A stretch of DNA of 49,142 nt. It comes from Desulfobacteraceae bacterium (GTDB lineage Bacteria; Desulfobacterota; Desulfobacteria; Desulfobacterales; Desulfolunaceae). Numbering within the stretch: position 1 is the first letter of the stretch; each line of letters starts with the position of its first letter. A model generated the notes under the pieces. It worked only from the letters and a program-made list of their open reading frames with translations. It was not told where the DNA came from and made no database searches. Location of the stretch: the NCBI GenBank assembly GCA_013619155.1, contig JABXKT010000008.1:1-49142 (forward strand). Reading direction: 5' to 3'. Both the position numbers and the translations under genes were made by a program. Below, piece after piece: positions 34,278 to 43,907 of the stretch.

Positions 34278-35533
34278 CCCCTGACTATACCCACCGCCTG
34301 ACCCCCATGATAGAGAAAATTGCCCATCACTACGGCACCCCCTTCCACATCTACGATGAGGCGGGAATCCGGGGCACCTGCCGCCAGCTCACATCCCTCT
34401 TTTCAGAGCTAGACGGCTTCTGTGAATACTTTGCCGTGAAGGCCCTCCCCAACCCTGAGATTCTCAAGATCTTTAAAGAGGAAGGGTTCGGCTTTGACTG
34501 CAGCTCCCCGGCAGAGCTTCACCTGGCCCGCATGGCCGGAGGTCGGGGAGAGGATCTCATGTTCACCTCTAATAACACCTGCAAAGAGGAGTTCGAGGCG
34601 GCCGCCGCCGATGGAGGGGTCATCCTCAACTTAGATGACATCAGCCTCATCGATAAAGTTCCCGAGATGCCGGAACTGATCTGTTTTCGATACAACCCCG
34701 GGGATCGTCGCACCGGCAACGAGATCATCGGCAATCCCCTGGAAGCCAAATACGGGGTCAGTCACGATCAGCTCGTGGACGCCTACCGCACGGCCATGGA
34801 GAGGGGGGCCACCCGCTTCGGACTCCACACCATGCTCGCCTCCAATGAGCTTAACTACACCTATATGGTCGAGACGGCCGCCATGCTCCTCTCCCGCATC
34901 AAAGCGCTGCGAAAAGAGCTGGGCATCACCTTCGAATTCGTCAACATCGGCGGCGGACTGGGCATCCCCTACCGACCCGAGGAGGGGCCCCTCAACATCA
35001 CAGCCATGGCCGCAGAGATCACGGCACTATTTCAGGCCTTTAAAAAAGAGGAGGGGTATATGCCCCGACTCTGTATGGAGAGCGGACGATTTATGGCCGG
35101 CCCCCACGGCGTCCTGGCCACCTCAGTGATCAACAGAAAAGAGACCTACCGACACTATGTAGGTGTGGATGCCTGTATGTCGGCCCTCATGCGACCCGGT
35201 ATGTACGGCGCCTATCACCACATCACCATCCCCGGCAAAGAGGCCCTCCCCCTGGACACCGTGGTGGATGTGGTGGGCTCCCTATGTGAAAACAACGATA
35301 AATTTGCCGTTCAGCGCCCCTTGCCGCCTCTCGAAGAGGGGGATCTTCTCCTCATTCACGACACCGGCGCCCACGGCCACGCCATGGGATTTAACTACAA
35401 CGGCCAGATGCGGCCCAAGGAACTTCTCCTGGAATCGAAAGGTACCGTACGCATGATCCGTCGGGAAGAGACCTTTACGGACTACACCGCGACCTTAGAT
35501 TTTGATGATACAGGATTCGATCCGAAACTCTAA
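34268..35533 (+). CDS. lysA: Diaminopimelate decarboxylase
   Basis: A 421-residue fold-type III PLP enzyme that makes L-lysine from meso-diaminopimelate. The PLP Lys is K58 in YFAVKALPNPEIL; FDCSSPAELHLA, GFDCSS and FVNIGGGLGIPY are family motifs; VVGSLCENNDKFA carries the catalytic Cys-Glu pair. Related decarboxylases of ornithine or carboxynorspermidine are less likely given this CEN motif and length, but the subgroup is not the common LysA form (CESGD). ATG 34268 is eight bases after AAAGGAG. A strong terminator follows. Confidence 0.85.
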   Translation: MPMTPDYTHRLTPMIEKIAHHYGTPFHIYDEAGIRGTCRQLTSLFSELDGFCEYFAVKALPNPEILKIFKEEGFGFDCSSPAELHLARMAGGRGEDLMFTSNNTCKEEFEAAAADGGVILNLDDISLIDKVPEMPELICFRYNPGDRRTGNEIIGNPLEAKYGVSHDQLVDAYRTAMERGATRFGLHTMLASNELNYTYMVETAAMLLSRIKALRKELGITFEFVNIGGGLGIPYRPEEGPLNITAMAAEITALFQAFKKEEGYMPRLCMESGRFMAGPHGVLATSVINRKETYRHYVGVDACMSALMRPGMYGAYHHITIPGKEALPLDTVVDVVGSLCENNDKFAVQRPLPPLEEGDLLLIHDTGAHGHAMGFNYNGQMRPKELLLESKGTVRMIRREETFTDYTATLDFDDTGFDPKL

Positions 35534-35562
35534 AATCCCATCACGGTGACATGCCCTGATAC

Positions 35563-35608
35563 AAAAAACCCCATGCCGGAATCATCCGCATGGGGTTTTT
35601 ATTTTTTT
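35563..35608. terminator. Bidirectional terminator between lysA and the zinc-ribbon gene
   Basis: AAAAACCCCATGC pairs with GCATGGGGTTTTT around an 11-base loop, with A-run on the left and T-run on the right, so it can stop both convergent genes. Confidence 0.88.
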
Positions 35609-35639
35609 CGTCATACCGCCTGCAAAAGAGAGAAAGGGG

Positions 35640-37610
35640 TTATGGCGTGGCGGCTCCCTCCGTGGATGCCTTCACCTCCACGGCAAACTCGGTGAGATCA
35701 TCGGGAAGGTTGGCATAGACCACCATGAAGGAGACAAGCTGACCGGGGCGCACCCGAGCATTGATATTTCCATCCCCCAAGGGAGCACTCAGCCTGTCGT
35801 CCACCTGTCTCATGGATAGGGTGGCCAGCTCCTCATCGCCCATGGTGTTACCGGCAAAAAATGATTTGACCTGCACCTCATCGTTCTCCTTATTAAAAAG
35901 GCGGCCGATGAGACGAATGGAGTGACGCGTCGTCGAATAATTATTTCTCACCTTGCCGGTGATCACAAAGAGATCTCCCAGAAGGGGGCTGGTGAGAAAG
36001 CGGCCGGCCACATCCTGGGTGGCCAAGTTTAGATACCCGTCGAGATCTTTCACCTCGGGCCGAACCCAGTCACTCACCGCGGGAATGCCCAGAGATCCCA
36101 CCGTCTCCCGGAGCGTTTCCACCACACCAATGGTGGGAACGGCCACCCCTGTTCGCTCACGAATTTCATCCCGCAGGGCGTAGACCCCTGCCAGGATGAT
36201 GAAGAGCAGGACAACCACCAGTACGAGGGTGAAAAAAATCCGCCGGCCACTCCCCGTACGGCCCGTCTGGGTAAAGGTTTTTAATGCCTTTGACGGGGGA
36301 GGGATTTCATCTCCTGGGGGCACGTCATCCGGCACCTCTCCCAGGGGAACCGCTCTATCCTGTCCCCCATCCACCGGCACTGTCTCAGTATCGGTGGAGA
36401 GGTCGAGATCGAGGTCGAGATCCATCATCCCGTAGAGACCGTCCGTGGCATCGAGGGGCTTATCATCATGCTCAAGCATCGCCTCAATATCACTAAAATC
36501 CAATGCGTCCAGACTCTCCATGGAGAGGGGCTCCATCTCTTCGGCCGGACTCTCTTCGTGATAGTCCGCATCGAGGGCAAGCTCGATCTCATCGGCATCA
36601 CTCACATGTCCCGTGGAGACGGGCTCCTCCTGGAGTAAATACTCAAGCTCCGAAAGGTCGAGCTCCTCAACGAGGGGGGATTCAAAATTTTCCGGTATGG
36701 AATCTTCGGGCTCTAAATCCAGATCGAGCTCAAGGTCCATGCCCCCCGTCTCTTCAGGCAGGGGAGGCGGTGATGAGGGCCCCTGCGAAGCACGCTCAAA
36801 AAAATCGTCATCGAGAGAGAGGTCCAGTTCATCACCACCATCGGAGCTCACCGTCCCCCCACGAGACGCCTCGCCCAGAGAGAGGGAGAGTGCATCTGTC
36901 TCTCCTGCCGACTCCAGCTCATTGGCCTCATCGGAGAAAGAGAGGGCAAAATCAGAGAAGTCGAGCTCCTCCTCCACCCCATAGGGAGACGCCTCCGGAG
37001 CCAGATCTGGGACATCGGGGGAAATCGGCCCATCTACCCCGTTTAAAACAGGCTCTGGGTCACTAAAGTCGAAGGACTCTTCCGAGCTTCCCCCGGGAGC
37101 GACCAAGATATCCACCATCTCGTCTCCCGTGGGGGAGTGGGGCCCCTCGTCGGAGAAGAGATCGAGGTCCAGGCCGGAGAGGTCGAGGGAGTCAGAGACC
37201 GGCTCTGTCACGGGTCCCGTGAGCCCCAGATCATCCAAGCCCAGGTCGTCCAGATCGATATCTTCGATGGACTCCAGGGACGGTACATCGGAGAGAGGCG
37301 CGGGATCAGGCGGCGCATCAGAGGCGTCTCCATCATCAGGCCCAAACAGGATATCCAGCTCACGATCCAATGCTTCAGCCAGATCATCCACCGCATCCAC
37401 AGGAGAGGATGAGGGGGCCGATGGGGGAAGGGGGGCGGAATCCAGTTCTGACACGAGGGGCTGCGATGCCACGGAAGACGGAATTTCCGTTTCCGGAAAA
37501 ACCGTGAACACGTTTTTACAACTCGAACAACGGACCTTACTGCCCGTGGGTTTAATCAGTTTGCCATCCAGGACAAACTTAGTATCACACTCCTGACACG
37601 TGATAATCAT
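35640..37610 (-). CDS. MJ0042 zinc-ribbon, acidic linker, TM and DUF3426-like domain protein
   Basis: A 656-residue protein of unknown function. The first 45 residues form a zinc ribbon (CQECDTKF and CSSCKNVF). A very acidic, Ser/Pro-rich, low-complexity linker of about 370 residues follows, with recurring DLDLDL and LDLSDLE-like runs. One transmembrane helix (IFFTLVLVVVLLFIILAGVYAL, near 460-482) leads to a C-terminal DUF3426-like domain (LFVITGKVRNNYSTTRHSI, VRPGQLVSFMVVYANLP). The topology suggests a cytoplasmic zinc ribbon and linker with a periplasmic C-terminal domain. It is followed (upstream in coordinates) by hpt on the same strand. Confidence 0.78.
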   Translation of the reverse strand: MIITCQECDTKFVLDGKLIKPTGSKVRCSSCKNVFTVFPETEIPSSVASQPLVSELDSAPLPPSAPSSSPVDAVDDLAEALDRELDILFGPDDGDASDAPPDPAPLSDVPSLESIEDIDLDDLGLDDLGLTGPVTEPVSDSLDLSGLDLDLFSDEGPHSPTGDEMVDILVAPGGSSEESFDFSDPEPVLNGVDGPISPDVPDLAPEASPYGVEEELDFSDFALSFSDEANELESAGETDALSLSLGEASRGGTVSSDGGDELDLSLDDDFFERASQGPSSPPPLPEETGGMDLELDLDLEPEDSIPENFESPLVEELDLSELEYLLQEEPVSTGHVSDADEIELALDADYHEESPAEEMEPLSMESLDALDFSDIEAMLEHDDKPLDATDGLYGMMDLDLDLDLSTDTETVPVDGGQDRAVPLGEVPDDVPPGDEIPPPSKALKTFTQTGRTGSGRRIFFTLVLVVVLLFIILAGVYALRDEIRERTGVAVPTIGVVETLRETVGSLGIPAVSDWVRPEVKDLDGYLNLATQDVAGRFLTSPLLGDLFVITGKVRNNYSTTRHSIRLIGRLFNKENDEVQVKSFFAGNTMGDEELATLSMRQVDDRLSAPLGDGNINARVRPGQLVSFMVVYANLPDDLTEFAVEVKASTEGAATP

Positions 37611-37659
37611 CTGTGCATCCCCTTTTCATCATGCAACGCATCCTGCCCCCTGGCCCGTT

Positions 37660-38178
37660 TTACAGTTTCAAATGGTATATCGCCGGAAGATTCCGATATT
37701 TTTCAGCATAATCCAGGCCGTATCCCACCAAAAAGCCATCGGGAATCATATGACAGGCATAATCCACCTGGACCTCGACGGCACGACGCTCCTTCTTGTC
37801 CAGAAGCGTGCACACCTTCACACTGCGCGCCCCCTTGGAGGTCAGGTAATCCATGATAAAGCCAAGGGTCAATCCCGTGTCCACGATATCTTCCACCACC
37901 AGGACGTCCATATCGGTAACATCCAGGTCCAACTCTTTGGTCACCACGGCTTTTCCTGAGGATTCGGTGCTCTTCCCGTAACTGGAGACCCCCAGAAAAC
38001 CGATCTGAGCCGGAACGGTGATGGCCCGTCCCAGGTCGGCCATAAAAACAAAGGCCCCTTTAAGGGCACAGACCAAAGCCAGATTGCTGTCCCGGTAGTC
38101 ATGGGAGATGGTCTCAGCAACATCGGCAATGCGCCTGGCGATATCCTCTTTTGAGAGTACTTCGATAAGTTCTGGCAT
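37660..38178 (-). CDS. hpt: Hypoxanthine phosphoribosyltransferase
   Basis: A 172-residue purine salvage enzyme that turns hypoxanthine or guanine plus PRPP into IMP or GMP. The PRPP loop is VLVVEDIVDTGLTL; ALVCALKGAFVFMADL and FLGVSSYGKSTES are the flexible-loop and PPi-loop regions; IPDGFLVGYGLDYAEKYRNLPAIY is the classic C-terminal base-binding segment. Length is normal. It lies 49 bases upstream of the zinc-ribbon gene on the same strand. Confidence 0.94.
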   Translation of the reverse strand: MPELIEVLSKEDIARRIADVAETISHDYRDSNLALVCALKGAFVFMADLGRAITVPAQIGFLGVSSYGKSTESSGKAVVTKELDLDVTDMDVLVVEDIVDTGLTLGFIMDYLTSKGARSVKVCTLLDKKERRAVEVQVDYACHMIPDGFLVGYGLDYAEKYRNLPAIYHLKL

Positions 38179-38345
38179 TTTAGCTACTTTATCATCACTT
38201 TATCTCTTGCACCACATCTGATTATAAGGGAGTGACGGCAAGAGAAAATATATTTTCTATCTGTTAGAAGTAATTGAATTTAAAAAATTCTATTCAGAGT
38301 CCACACGGTAAAAAAAGGGGTGTACCACATCCTCACCATGTGCCC

Positions 38346-39203
38346 TTACAATCCGTTTCGTGCCATATTCTCCACCGCCGCCCGCTGATCCTCTGTGAGA
38401 ACCTTTGGCAGGGTCACCCCGATACGAACGAAGAGATCCCCTCGGGCATCCCCTTTCATCTCGGGTAAGCCTTTTCCCGGAATCCGCATCTTGGTTTTAT
38501 GCTGTGTGCCTGCAGGGACCTTGAGATTGATCTCCCCGCCCTCCACCGTGGGCACGATGATGGTGGTCCCAAGAATCGCTTCGGAGAGGCAGATATCAGT
38601 ATCATACATCACACTCTGACCATCTGCCGTAAAGCCACCCCCTCCCACCACACGGGAGCGAATGTAGAGATCACCGGCCGGTCCCCCTTGAGGACTGGGT
38701 GCCCCTTTTCCCGTCAGGCGAAGCTTCTTGCCATCCACCATCCCCTTGGGGATACGGACATTGATGCTGGAGGCCCCACCACCCACGGAGAGGGTTCGGG
38801 TGGTCCCGCTGCACACCTCCTGGACCGTCAAGACAATCTCCAGGGTATGGTCATCACCCTTGGCCGGGCGCCGGCTGTGGCAACCACGTCCCGCGCCACC
38901 GCCAAAACCACCGCCACCACCACCAAACTCCCGGAAGGTATCGCCGAGGTCAAAACCCCGGAAAATATCTTCCTGACTGTAGCGCTGCTGAAAGCCGGAG
39001 GCCCCATAGGTATCGTACTCTTTGCGCTTGGAGGCATCACTCAAGACAGCATACGCTTCGCTGATCTCTTTGAATTTATCCTCGGCCACCTTATCCCCCT
39101 TGGTTTTATCGGGGTGATACTTCATGGCCAATTTTCGATACGTCTTCTTAATTTCATCGTCGGAAGCGCTTCTCTCAACGCCCAATACTTTATAATAATC
39201 CAT
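38346..39203 (-). CDS. CbpA-like DnaJ-domain co-chaperone
   Basis: A 285-residue type II Hsp40. The J domain starts [19 protein letters not shown] with HPD in [10 protein letters not shown] Gly-rich linker follows and the four zinc-finger repeats of DnaJ are absent. Two C-terminal substrate domains ([50 protein letters not shown]) are present. It would assist DnaK like CbpA. ATG 39203 starts at the J domain; an in-frame codon at 39251 is possible. A sigma-70/sigma-32-like promoter lies at 39341-39369. Confidence 0.88.
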   Translation of the reverse strand: MDYYKVLGVERSASDDEIKKTYRKLAMKYHPDKTKGDKVAEDKFKEISEAYAVLSDASKRKEYDTYGASGFQQRYSQEDIFRGFDLGDTFREFGGGGGGFGGGAGRGCHSRRPAKGDDHTLEIVLTVQEVCSGTTRTLSVGGGASSINVRIPKGMVDGKKLRLTGKGAPSPQGGPAGDLYIRSRVVGGGGFTADGQSVMYDTDICLSEAILGTTIIVPTVEGGEINLKVPAGTQHKTKMRIPGKGLPEMKGDARGDLFVRIGVTLPKVLTEDQRAAVENMARNGL

Positions 39204-39340
39204 ATCATCTAATCCAATCGCAGAAAACCGCCCCCCCCGAAAAATAGGCACACACCGGGAGATCAGGCCCCACGTTATTACTTTGTTTTCACCTCAATTG
39301 CTAACTCTCTGAAGAGTTTCAATCGCTTTCGATACCAGAA

Positions 39341-39369
39341 AAATAGGGTCATTACCCCTCGGTGTCAAG
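39341..39369 (-). promoter_or_regulatory. Overlapping sigma-70 and heat-shock type promoter
   Basis: On the minus strand, TTGACA is followed after 17 bases by TATTTT (sigma-70 type). The same bases read CTTGACA-N14-CCCTATTT, close to the sigma-32 consensus CTTGAAA-N13-15-CCCCATNT. It precedes the CbpA-like chaperone gene by about 140 bases. Confidence 0.5.
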
Positions 39370-39431
39370 GAGTTCCCGCCCAAGCCCGGAACGGATATTT
39401 AATACGGGGTATCTCATGCATCTCTTTTCAA

Positions 39432-40223
39432 TCAAGTGAGACGATCCAGTCGAAGGCGGTCTCGATGATCAAAGAGTCGGCGAGCACCCACGGAGACGGC
39501 CAGGATAGCCCCAAACCCCGTGCCAGAACTGATAATAAACATGATAAGAATTTGGTACTTCACCGCCTCCATGGGAGGGCTCCCCGCCAGAATCTGACCG
39601 GTCATCATCCCAGGCAGGCTGACGATACCCGCCACAGCCATGGCATTTAAGGTGGGAATCATGGCACTACGGATACTCTCTTTACGAATAGCACAGATGG
39701 CCTCCTGCCAGCTCTGACCCAATAGCAATCGCCCTTCAATCATATCACTGTCCCGCCAGGCCGTCGACGTCAGGCGCTCCATACCGATGGCGATACCCGT
39801 CATGGTGTTACCCAACATCATTCCCAAAAGGGGAATGGCATACTGGGGGGCATACCATGGATCGATGCGAATCACGGTGGTCAGCACCAGACAGGTGATG
39901 GAAAAAGAGGAGACGACCATGGCGGCCGTTCCCGTGGCGAAGCCCCAAGGCCCTTTAAGGCGGCGCGTCTGACGGCTCATCACCTCCCATCCGGCCATGG
40001 TGACCATAAAGAGAGCGATCCCCCCCAAGAGTAAGAGATGGGCATGATCGAACAGAGTTTTCAATACCATCCCCACCAGGAGTAGCTGGAGGGTGGTACG
40101 TAGGGCGGCCACGATAATCTGCCGGGCCAGCCCCAGATTCATGCGAAAGGAGAGGGCGGCCAAAATGATGACAAGAAGGGCCGCCATGCAAAGGTCCATA
40201 GGGGAGAGGGCTGCAACACTCAT
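39432..40223 (-). CDS. fetB: FetB/YbbM-family ABC transporter permease
   Basis: A 263-residue integral membrane protein of the UPF0014 family, with about seven hydrophobic helices. Family landmarks: RMNLGLARQIIVAALRTTLQLLLVG, AIPLLGMMLGNTMTGIAIGMERL and IVSLPGMMTGQILAGSPP. In E. coli FetAB exports iron. ATG 40223 overlaps the fetA stop as ATGA and has a GGGAGG site, so both are made together; a GTG at 40229 is possible. Confidence 0.9.
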   Translation of the reverse strand: MSVAALSPMDLCMAALLVIILAALSFRMNLGLARQIIVAALRTTLQLLLVGMVLKTLFDHAHLLLLGGIALFMVTMAGWEVMSRQTRRLKGPWGFATGTAAMVVSSFSITCLVLTTVIRIDPWYAPQYAIPLLGMMLGNTMTGIAIGMERLTSTAWRDSDMIEGRLLLGQSWQEAICAIRKESIRSAMIPTLNAMAVAGIVSLPGMMTGQILAGSPPMEAVKYQILIMFIISSGTGFGAILAVSVGARRLFDHRDRLRLDRLT

Positions 40224-40837
40224 GGGCACACCTCCCCATCGGTATCACAGAGACGTCCCATGACATTCAGGGTCACAACGCGCCTGGAGACGCGCTGCAG
40301 CTGTTCCCGGCCATGGCTCACCCAGAGAACCGGAGCCGTGTGCGCCTCGGCATAATCCAGAATCAGAGACTCCACCTGCCGGGTCGTCACCTCGTCTAAG
40401 TTGGCGGTGGGTTCATCCAAGATGAGGGCCAAGGGCTCTCGATCCAAAAGCCGCAATACGGAGAGGCGTTGCCTCTCACCGCTGGAGAGACGTTTCACCG
40501 GCCAGGAGAGAACCGCTTCGGGAAGCCCCAAAAGATCGGGACGCACCTTTTCAGGGGCCAAAAAGTGGGCCGATACCTCGTCGTCCCACCACATGCTCTC
40601 ACTGGGCAACATCCCCACCATGCGCCGCCACTGGGGAGCCGTGAATGCCTCCCGTCGGGACGTCCCGAGGGAGACACGCCCCTCATGGGGCTCCATATCC
40701 ACCACAGCCCGAAGCAGAGAGCTCTTGCCGATACCCGACGGGCCAGAGAGCCCCAGGCAGGTTCCGGCCGGAACAGTCAATGATATGGGTCCAATCCCTC
40801 GAATCGCCAGGGCGTCAAGAATAAGGTCTCCTCCCAT
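40220..40837 (-). CDS. fetA: FetA/YbbL-family ABC transporter ATPase
   Basis: A 205-residue ATPase. Walker A GPSGIGKSSLLRAV, Q loop region WRRMVGMLPSES, signature LSSGERQRLSVLRLL, Walker B LALILDEPTANLD and H loop VLWVSHGRE are all present. It pairs with the overlapping fetB permease to form a putative iron exporter. Three bases separate it from the mnmG stop codon, so it may share that transcript. Confidence 0.9.
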   Translation of the reverse strand: MGGDLILDALAIRGIGPISLTVPAGTCLGLSGPSGIGKSSLLRAVVDMEPHEGRVSLGTSRREAFTAPQWRRMVGMLPSESMWWDDEVSAHFLAPEKVRPDLLGLPEAVLSWPVKRLSSGERQRLSVLRLLDREPLALILDEPTANLDEVTTRQVESLILDYAEAHTAPVLWVSHGREQLQRVSRRVVTLNVMGRLCDTDGEVCP

Positions 40838-40840
40838 GGG

Positions 40841-42715
40841 TCACTTCCCCTCTCGTCTCTTCAGGTGAATCATCAAAACAGAGAGGGCAGCCGGGGTGAT
40901 ACCATCGATCCGTGAAGCCTGCCCTATAGAGACGGGCTTCACCTCCATGAGTTTGGCCCGCAGCTCATTGGAGAGGCCATGGACATCTTCAAAATGGAAA
41001 TCATCAGGGATACGAATCTTCTCCATGTGTTTGAACTTCTCGATCTCTGCGATCTGACGATGAATATACCCCTCATACTTCACTTCGATCTCCACCTGCT
41101 TGGCCACACGTTCATCCACAGGAAATTCCGGGGGGGCCAGGCGAGTCACCGCATCGTACCCCATCTGGGCCCGCTTGAGGATCTGATCCAGGTGGGCCCC
41201 TGTCTTAAGAGCTGTGGTGCCATGATCGAGAAGGTAGGCATTGACCGATTCCGAAGGCTTGACCACCGCACGACGGATACGGCCCATCTCATGATCGATG
41301 GCCGCCTTGTTCTCCCGGACCTGCCGGACCGTGTCCTCACTCACCAGCCCCAGGTCATACGCGATCTCCGTGAGGCGGAAATCGGCATTGTCCTCACGCA
41401 TCATCAGACGATACTCGGCACGGGAGGTGAAGATGCGATAAGGTTCCAGGGTGCCCCGGGTGACGAGGTCATCCACCATCACCCCCATATACCCCTGGGA
41501 ACGATCCAGTACAAAGGGAGAGCGGCCCATCACCTTCAAGGCGGCATTGACTCCGGCCCAGAGCCCCTGGGCCGCGGCCTCCTCGTAGCCGGAGGTGCCG
41601 TTGATCTGCCCGGCCAAAAAGAGCCCCTCCACCTGGCGGGTCTCTAAGCTGGGGCGCAGCTGAGTCGGATTGACATAATCGTACTCGATGGCGTACCCCG
41701 GGCGGATGATCTCCGCCGCTTCAAATCCAGGGATGGATCGCACAAAGGGGATCTGAAGATCTACAGGCAGGCTGTTGCCCAGCCCCCCTACGTACATCTC
41801 CCGCGTGTCGATACCCTCAGGTTCCAAGATCACCTGATGAGAGATGCGATCGGGGAATTTAATGGCCTTATCTTCGAAGGAGGGGCAGTAGCGAGCCGAT
41901 ACCCCCTTGATGGTCCCGCAGTAAAGAGGAGATCGGGCCAGGTTCTCCAGGACAATATTTCGCGTCGCCTCTGTGGTGTGGCCGATAAAACTGGGCAACT
42001 GGGGCAGGGGGGCGTGGGTGGAGGAGAAAGAGAAGAAGCACGGGGTCTCATCGGCTTGATGCTCTTCCAGCTGGGAGTAGTCGATGGTATCCTGATGCAC
42101 CCTCGGGGGGGTCCCAGTCTTCATGCGCCCCATGATAAGCCCCATCTCCTTCATGGAGATGGCCAGTCCGTTGGCGGCAAACTCTCCGGCCCGTCCGGCT
42201 TGAATACAACTCTCTCCCACATGCACCAGGCCACTTAAAAAGGTACCGGCGGCAATGACAACAGCCTTACCCTCAAAGCCAAACCCTGTTTGGTCCACCA
42301 CCCCCGTCACCTGGCCACCCTCCACCACAAGACGCTCCACCAAGCCCTGCTTGAGGTAGAGATGCTCCTGGGCTTCGAGCACCGCCTTCATGGTGCGGTG
42401 GTAAATATTCTTATCATTTTGGGTCCGTGTGGATTGAACGGCGGGGCCCTTCTTGGTGTTGAGGGTCTTGAACTGGATCGCCGAGGCATCGGAGGCCTTG
42501 CCCATCTCCCCTCCCATGGCGTCCACCTCTCGCACCAGATGCCCCTTGGCGGTACCGCCAATGGAGGGGCTGCAGGGCATGCAGGCCACCTTATCCAGGT
42601 CAATGGCCAAAATAAGGGTGGTGAGCCCCATACGGGCCGAAGCCAGGGCGGCCTCACAACCGGCATGTCCGGCCCCCACAACAATCACATCATATTTCCG
42701 AGTATTTGATACCAT
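40841..42715 (-). CDS. mnmG: tRNA uridine-5-carboxymethylaminomethyl synthase subunit MnmG (GidA)
   Basis: A 624-residue FAD protein that, with MnmE, modifies U34 of tRNAs reading NNA/NNG codons. FAD motif VIVVGAGHAGCEAALASARMG opens the protein; CMPCSPSIGGTAKGHLVREVDAMGG, FKTLNTKKGPAVQSTR, RMKTGTPPR, and late INGTSGYEEAAAQGLWAG are universal signatures. Length is standard. mnmE and the usual rsmG-parAB neighbours are not in the window. Confidence 0.96.
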   Translation of the reverse strand: MVSNTRKYDVIVVGAGHAGCEAALASARMGLTTLILAIDLDKVACMPCSPSIGGTAKGHLVREVDAMGGEMGKASDASAIQFKTLNTKKGPAVQSTRTQNDKNIYHRTMKAVLEAQEHLYLKQGLVERLVVEGGQVTGVVDQTGFGFEGKAVVIAAGTFLSGLVHVGESCIQAGRAGEFAANGLAISMKEMGLIMGRMKTGTPPRVHQDTIDYSQLEEHQADETPCFFSFSSTHAPLPQLPSFIGHTTEATRNIVLENLARSPLYCGTIKGVSARYCPSFEDKAIKFPDRISHQVILEPEGIDTREMYVGGLGNSLPVDLQIPFVRSIPGFEAAEIIRPGYAIEYDYVNPTQLRPSLETRQVEGLFLAGQINGTSGYEEAAAQGLWAGVNAALKVMGRSPFVLDRSQGYMGVMVDDLVTRGTLEPYRIFTSRAEYRLMMREDNADFRLTEIAYDLGLVSEDTVRQVRENKAAIDHEMGRIRRAVVKPSESVNAYLLDHGTTALKTGAHLDQILKRAQMGYDAVTRLAPPEFPVDERVAKQVEIEVKYEGYIHRQIAEIEKFKHMEKIRIPDDFHFEDVHGLSNELRAKLMEVKPVSIGQASRIDGITPAALSVLMIHLKRREGK

Positions 42716-42784
42716 CTATCGCCTGTTTTATTGTCTGATGTCGGGACAGAACGCCGGGGGACTTTTTTTCATTTCCACCTCACC

Positions 42785-42840
42785 GGCCGTTCGATGTATG
42801 ATGGATTGCTGGCCAGGGAGAGCCCCCAACACGAACGGCC
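42785..42840. repeat. Long-loop inverted repeat between mnmG and the radical SAM gene
   Basis: GGCCGTTCG (42785-42793) and CGAACGGCC (42832-42840) are perfect inverted copies 38 bases apart in the 244-bp divergent spacer. They could be a paired operator or a stem closing a structured leader. Confidence 0.5.
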
Positions 42841-42910
42841 CATTTTCCCCGGCCGTACTCTTCGGCAGTTTCGGCTCCCTGATGGGGCAGGATCCCGAAA
42901 CACCATCACA

Positions 42911-42938
42911 TTTTACGCTCATCCCCTTATTATATAAT
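42911..42938 (+). promoter_or_regulatory. Probable promoter of the radical SAM gene
   Basis: A perfect -10 TATAAT at 42933-42938 has a weak -35 (TTTTAC) 16 bases upstream. It lies 21 bases before the ATG at 42960. Confidence 0.45.
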
Positions 42939-42959
42939 CGGGTTTCAGGCAAGGTCAAT

Positions 42960-43907
42960 ATGAACGCAACAAAGGCAAAACGTTACACCGACTTAAACGG
43001 CCACTTAAAAGGAATCTTCGGCAAGAGAGTCCAGAAGCTCACCGTGGATGCAGGCTTCACCTGCCCCAACCGCGATGGCAGCAAGGGAACCGGCGGATGT
43101 ATTTTTTGCAATGAGAAGGGCTCCGGCAACGGAGCGCACATCCTGGGCACCTCCGTCACCGAACAGATCCACCAGGGTCGTGAGGCCCTGTTCAAGCGGT
43201 ACAAATCCAAACTATTTCTCGCCTATTTCCAGGCCTACAGCAACACCTACGCTCCGGTAGCCCGATTAAAGGCCCTCTACGATGAAGCCCTCGCCTTCGA
43301 CGATGTGGTGGGTCTCTCCATCGGAACCCGACCCGACTGCGTGGACGAGGAGAAACTCGCCCTCCTGGATGCCTACTCCCAGGAGAAACTCATATGGCTG
43401 GAGTACGGCCTCCAGTCCCCCCACGACACCACCCTGGCCAGCATTAATAGGGGACACGATGTGGCGTGTTTCAAAAGCGCCGTGGCCCTCACACAAAAAA
43501 TAGCCCCTAAGGTCAAGATCTGCGCCCATATCATCTTGGGACTCCCCGGAGAAGATCGGGAGATGATGCTGGAGGGCGCCAGACTCCTCGCCGATCTCGG
43601 TGTCGATGGTGTCAAGATCCACCTGCTCTACGTAATCAAAGGGACACCCCTCGACGAACTCTATCTGAGCGGTGACTACACCTGCCTGGAGGAGGACGAC
43701 TATGTGGAGACCGTCTGCGATTTTCTGGAGCTGCTCCCCCCGGAGATGGTCATCCAGCGTCTCACCGGAGACCCCCACCGGGATGAACTCCGCGCCCCCC
43801 AGTGGCCCTTAAAAAAAAGGGATACCCTCCGGCGCATCCAGGAGACCCTCGAGGCGCGTGGCACCGTCCAGGGCTCTCGGTACATGACAGAGAACGCTCC
43901 CCAATAA
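42960..43907 (+). CDS. Radical SAM protein, YhcC family
   Basis: A 315-residue radical SAM protein. The [4Fe-4S] cluster ligands lie in a C-x14-C-x2-C arrangement: CPNRDGSKGTGGC followed by FC near residues 30-47, the spacing of the YhcC/Elp3-like group rather than the usual C-x3-C-x2-C. FLAYFQAYSNTYAP, GLSIGTRPDCV, WLEYGLQSPHD and HIILGLPGEDREMM confirm the family. Its substrate is unknown. ATG 42960 is chosen because the frame upstream (from 42453) is antisense to mnmG. Confidence 0.88.
   Translation: MNATKAKRYTDLNGHLKGIFGKRVQKLTVDAGFTCPNRDGSKGTGGCIFCNEKGSGNGAHILGTSVTEQIHQGREALFKRYKSKLFLAYFQAYSNTYAPVARLKALYDEALAFDDVVGLSIGTRPDCVDEEKLALLDAYSQEKLIWLEYGLQSPHDTTLASINRGHDVACFKSAVALTQKIAPKVKICAHIILGLPGEDREMMLEGARLLADLGVDGVKIHLLYVIKGTPLDELYLSGDYTCLEEDDYVETVCDFLELLPPEMVIQRLTGDPHRDELRAPQWPLKKRDTLRRIQETLEARGTVQGSRYMTENAPQ

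Noticed and set aside
42453..42959. Extended N-terminus of the radical SAM protein
   Set aside because: The upstream frame runs antisense through mnmG and lacks homology; ATG 42960 starts at the conserved region.
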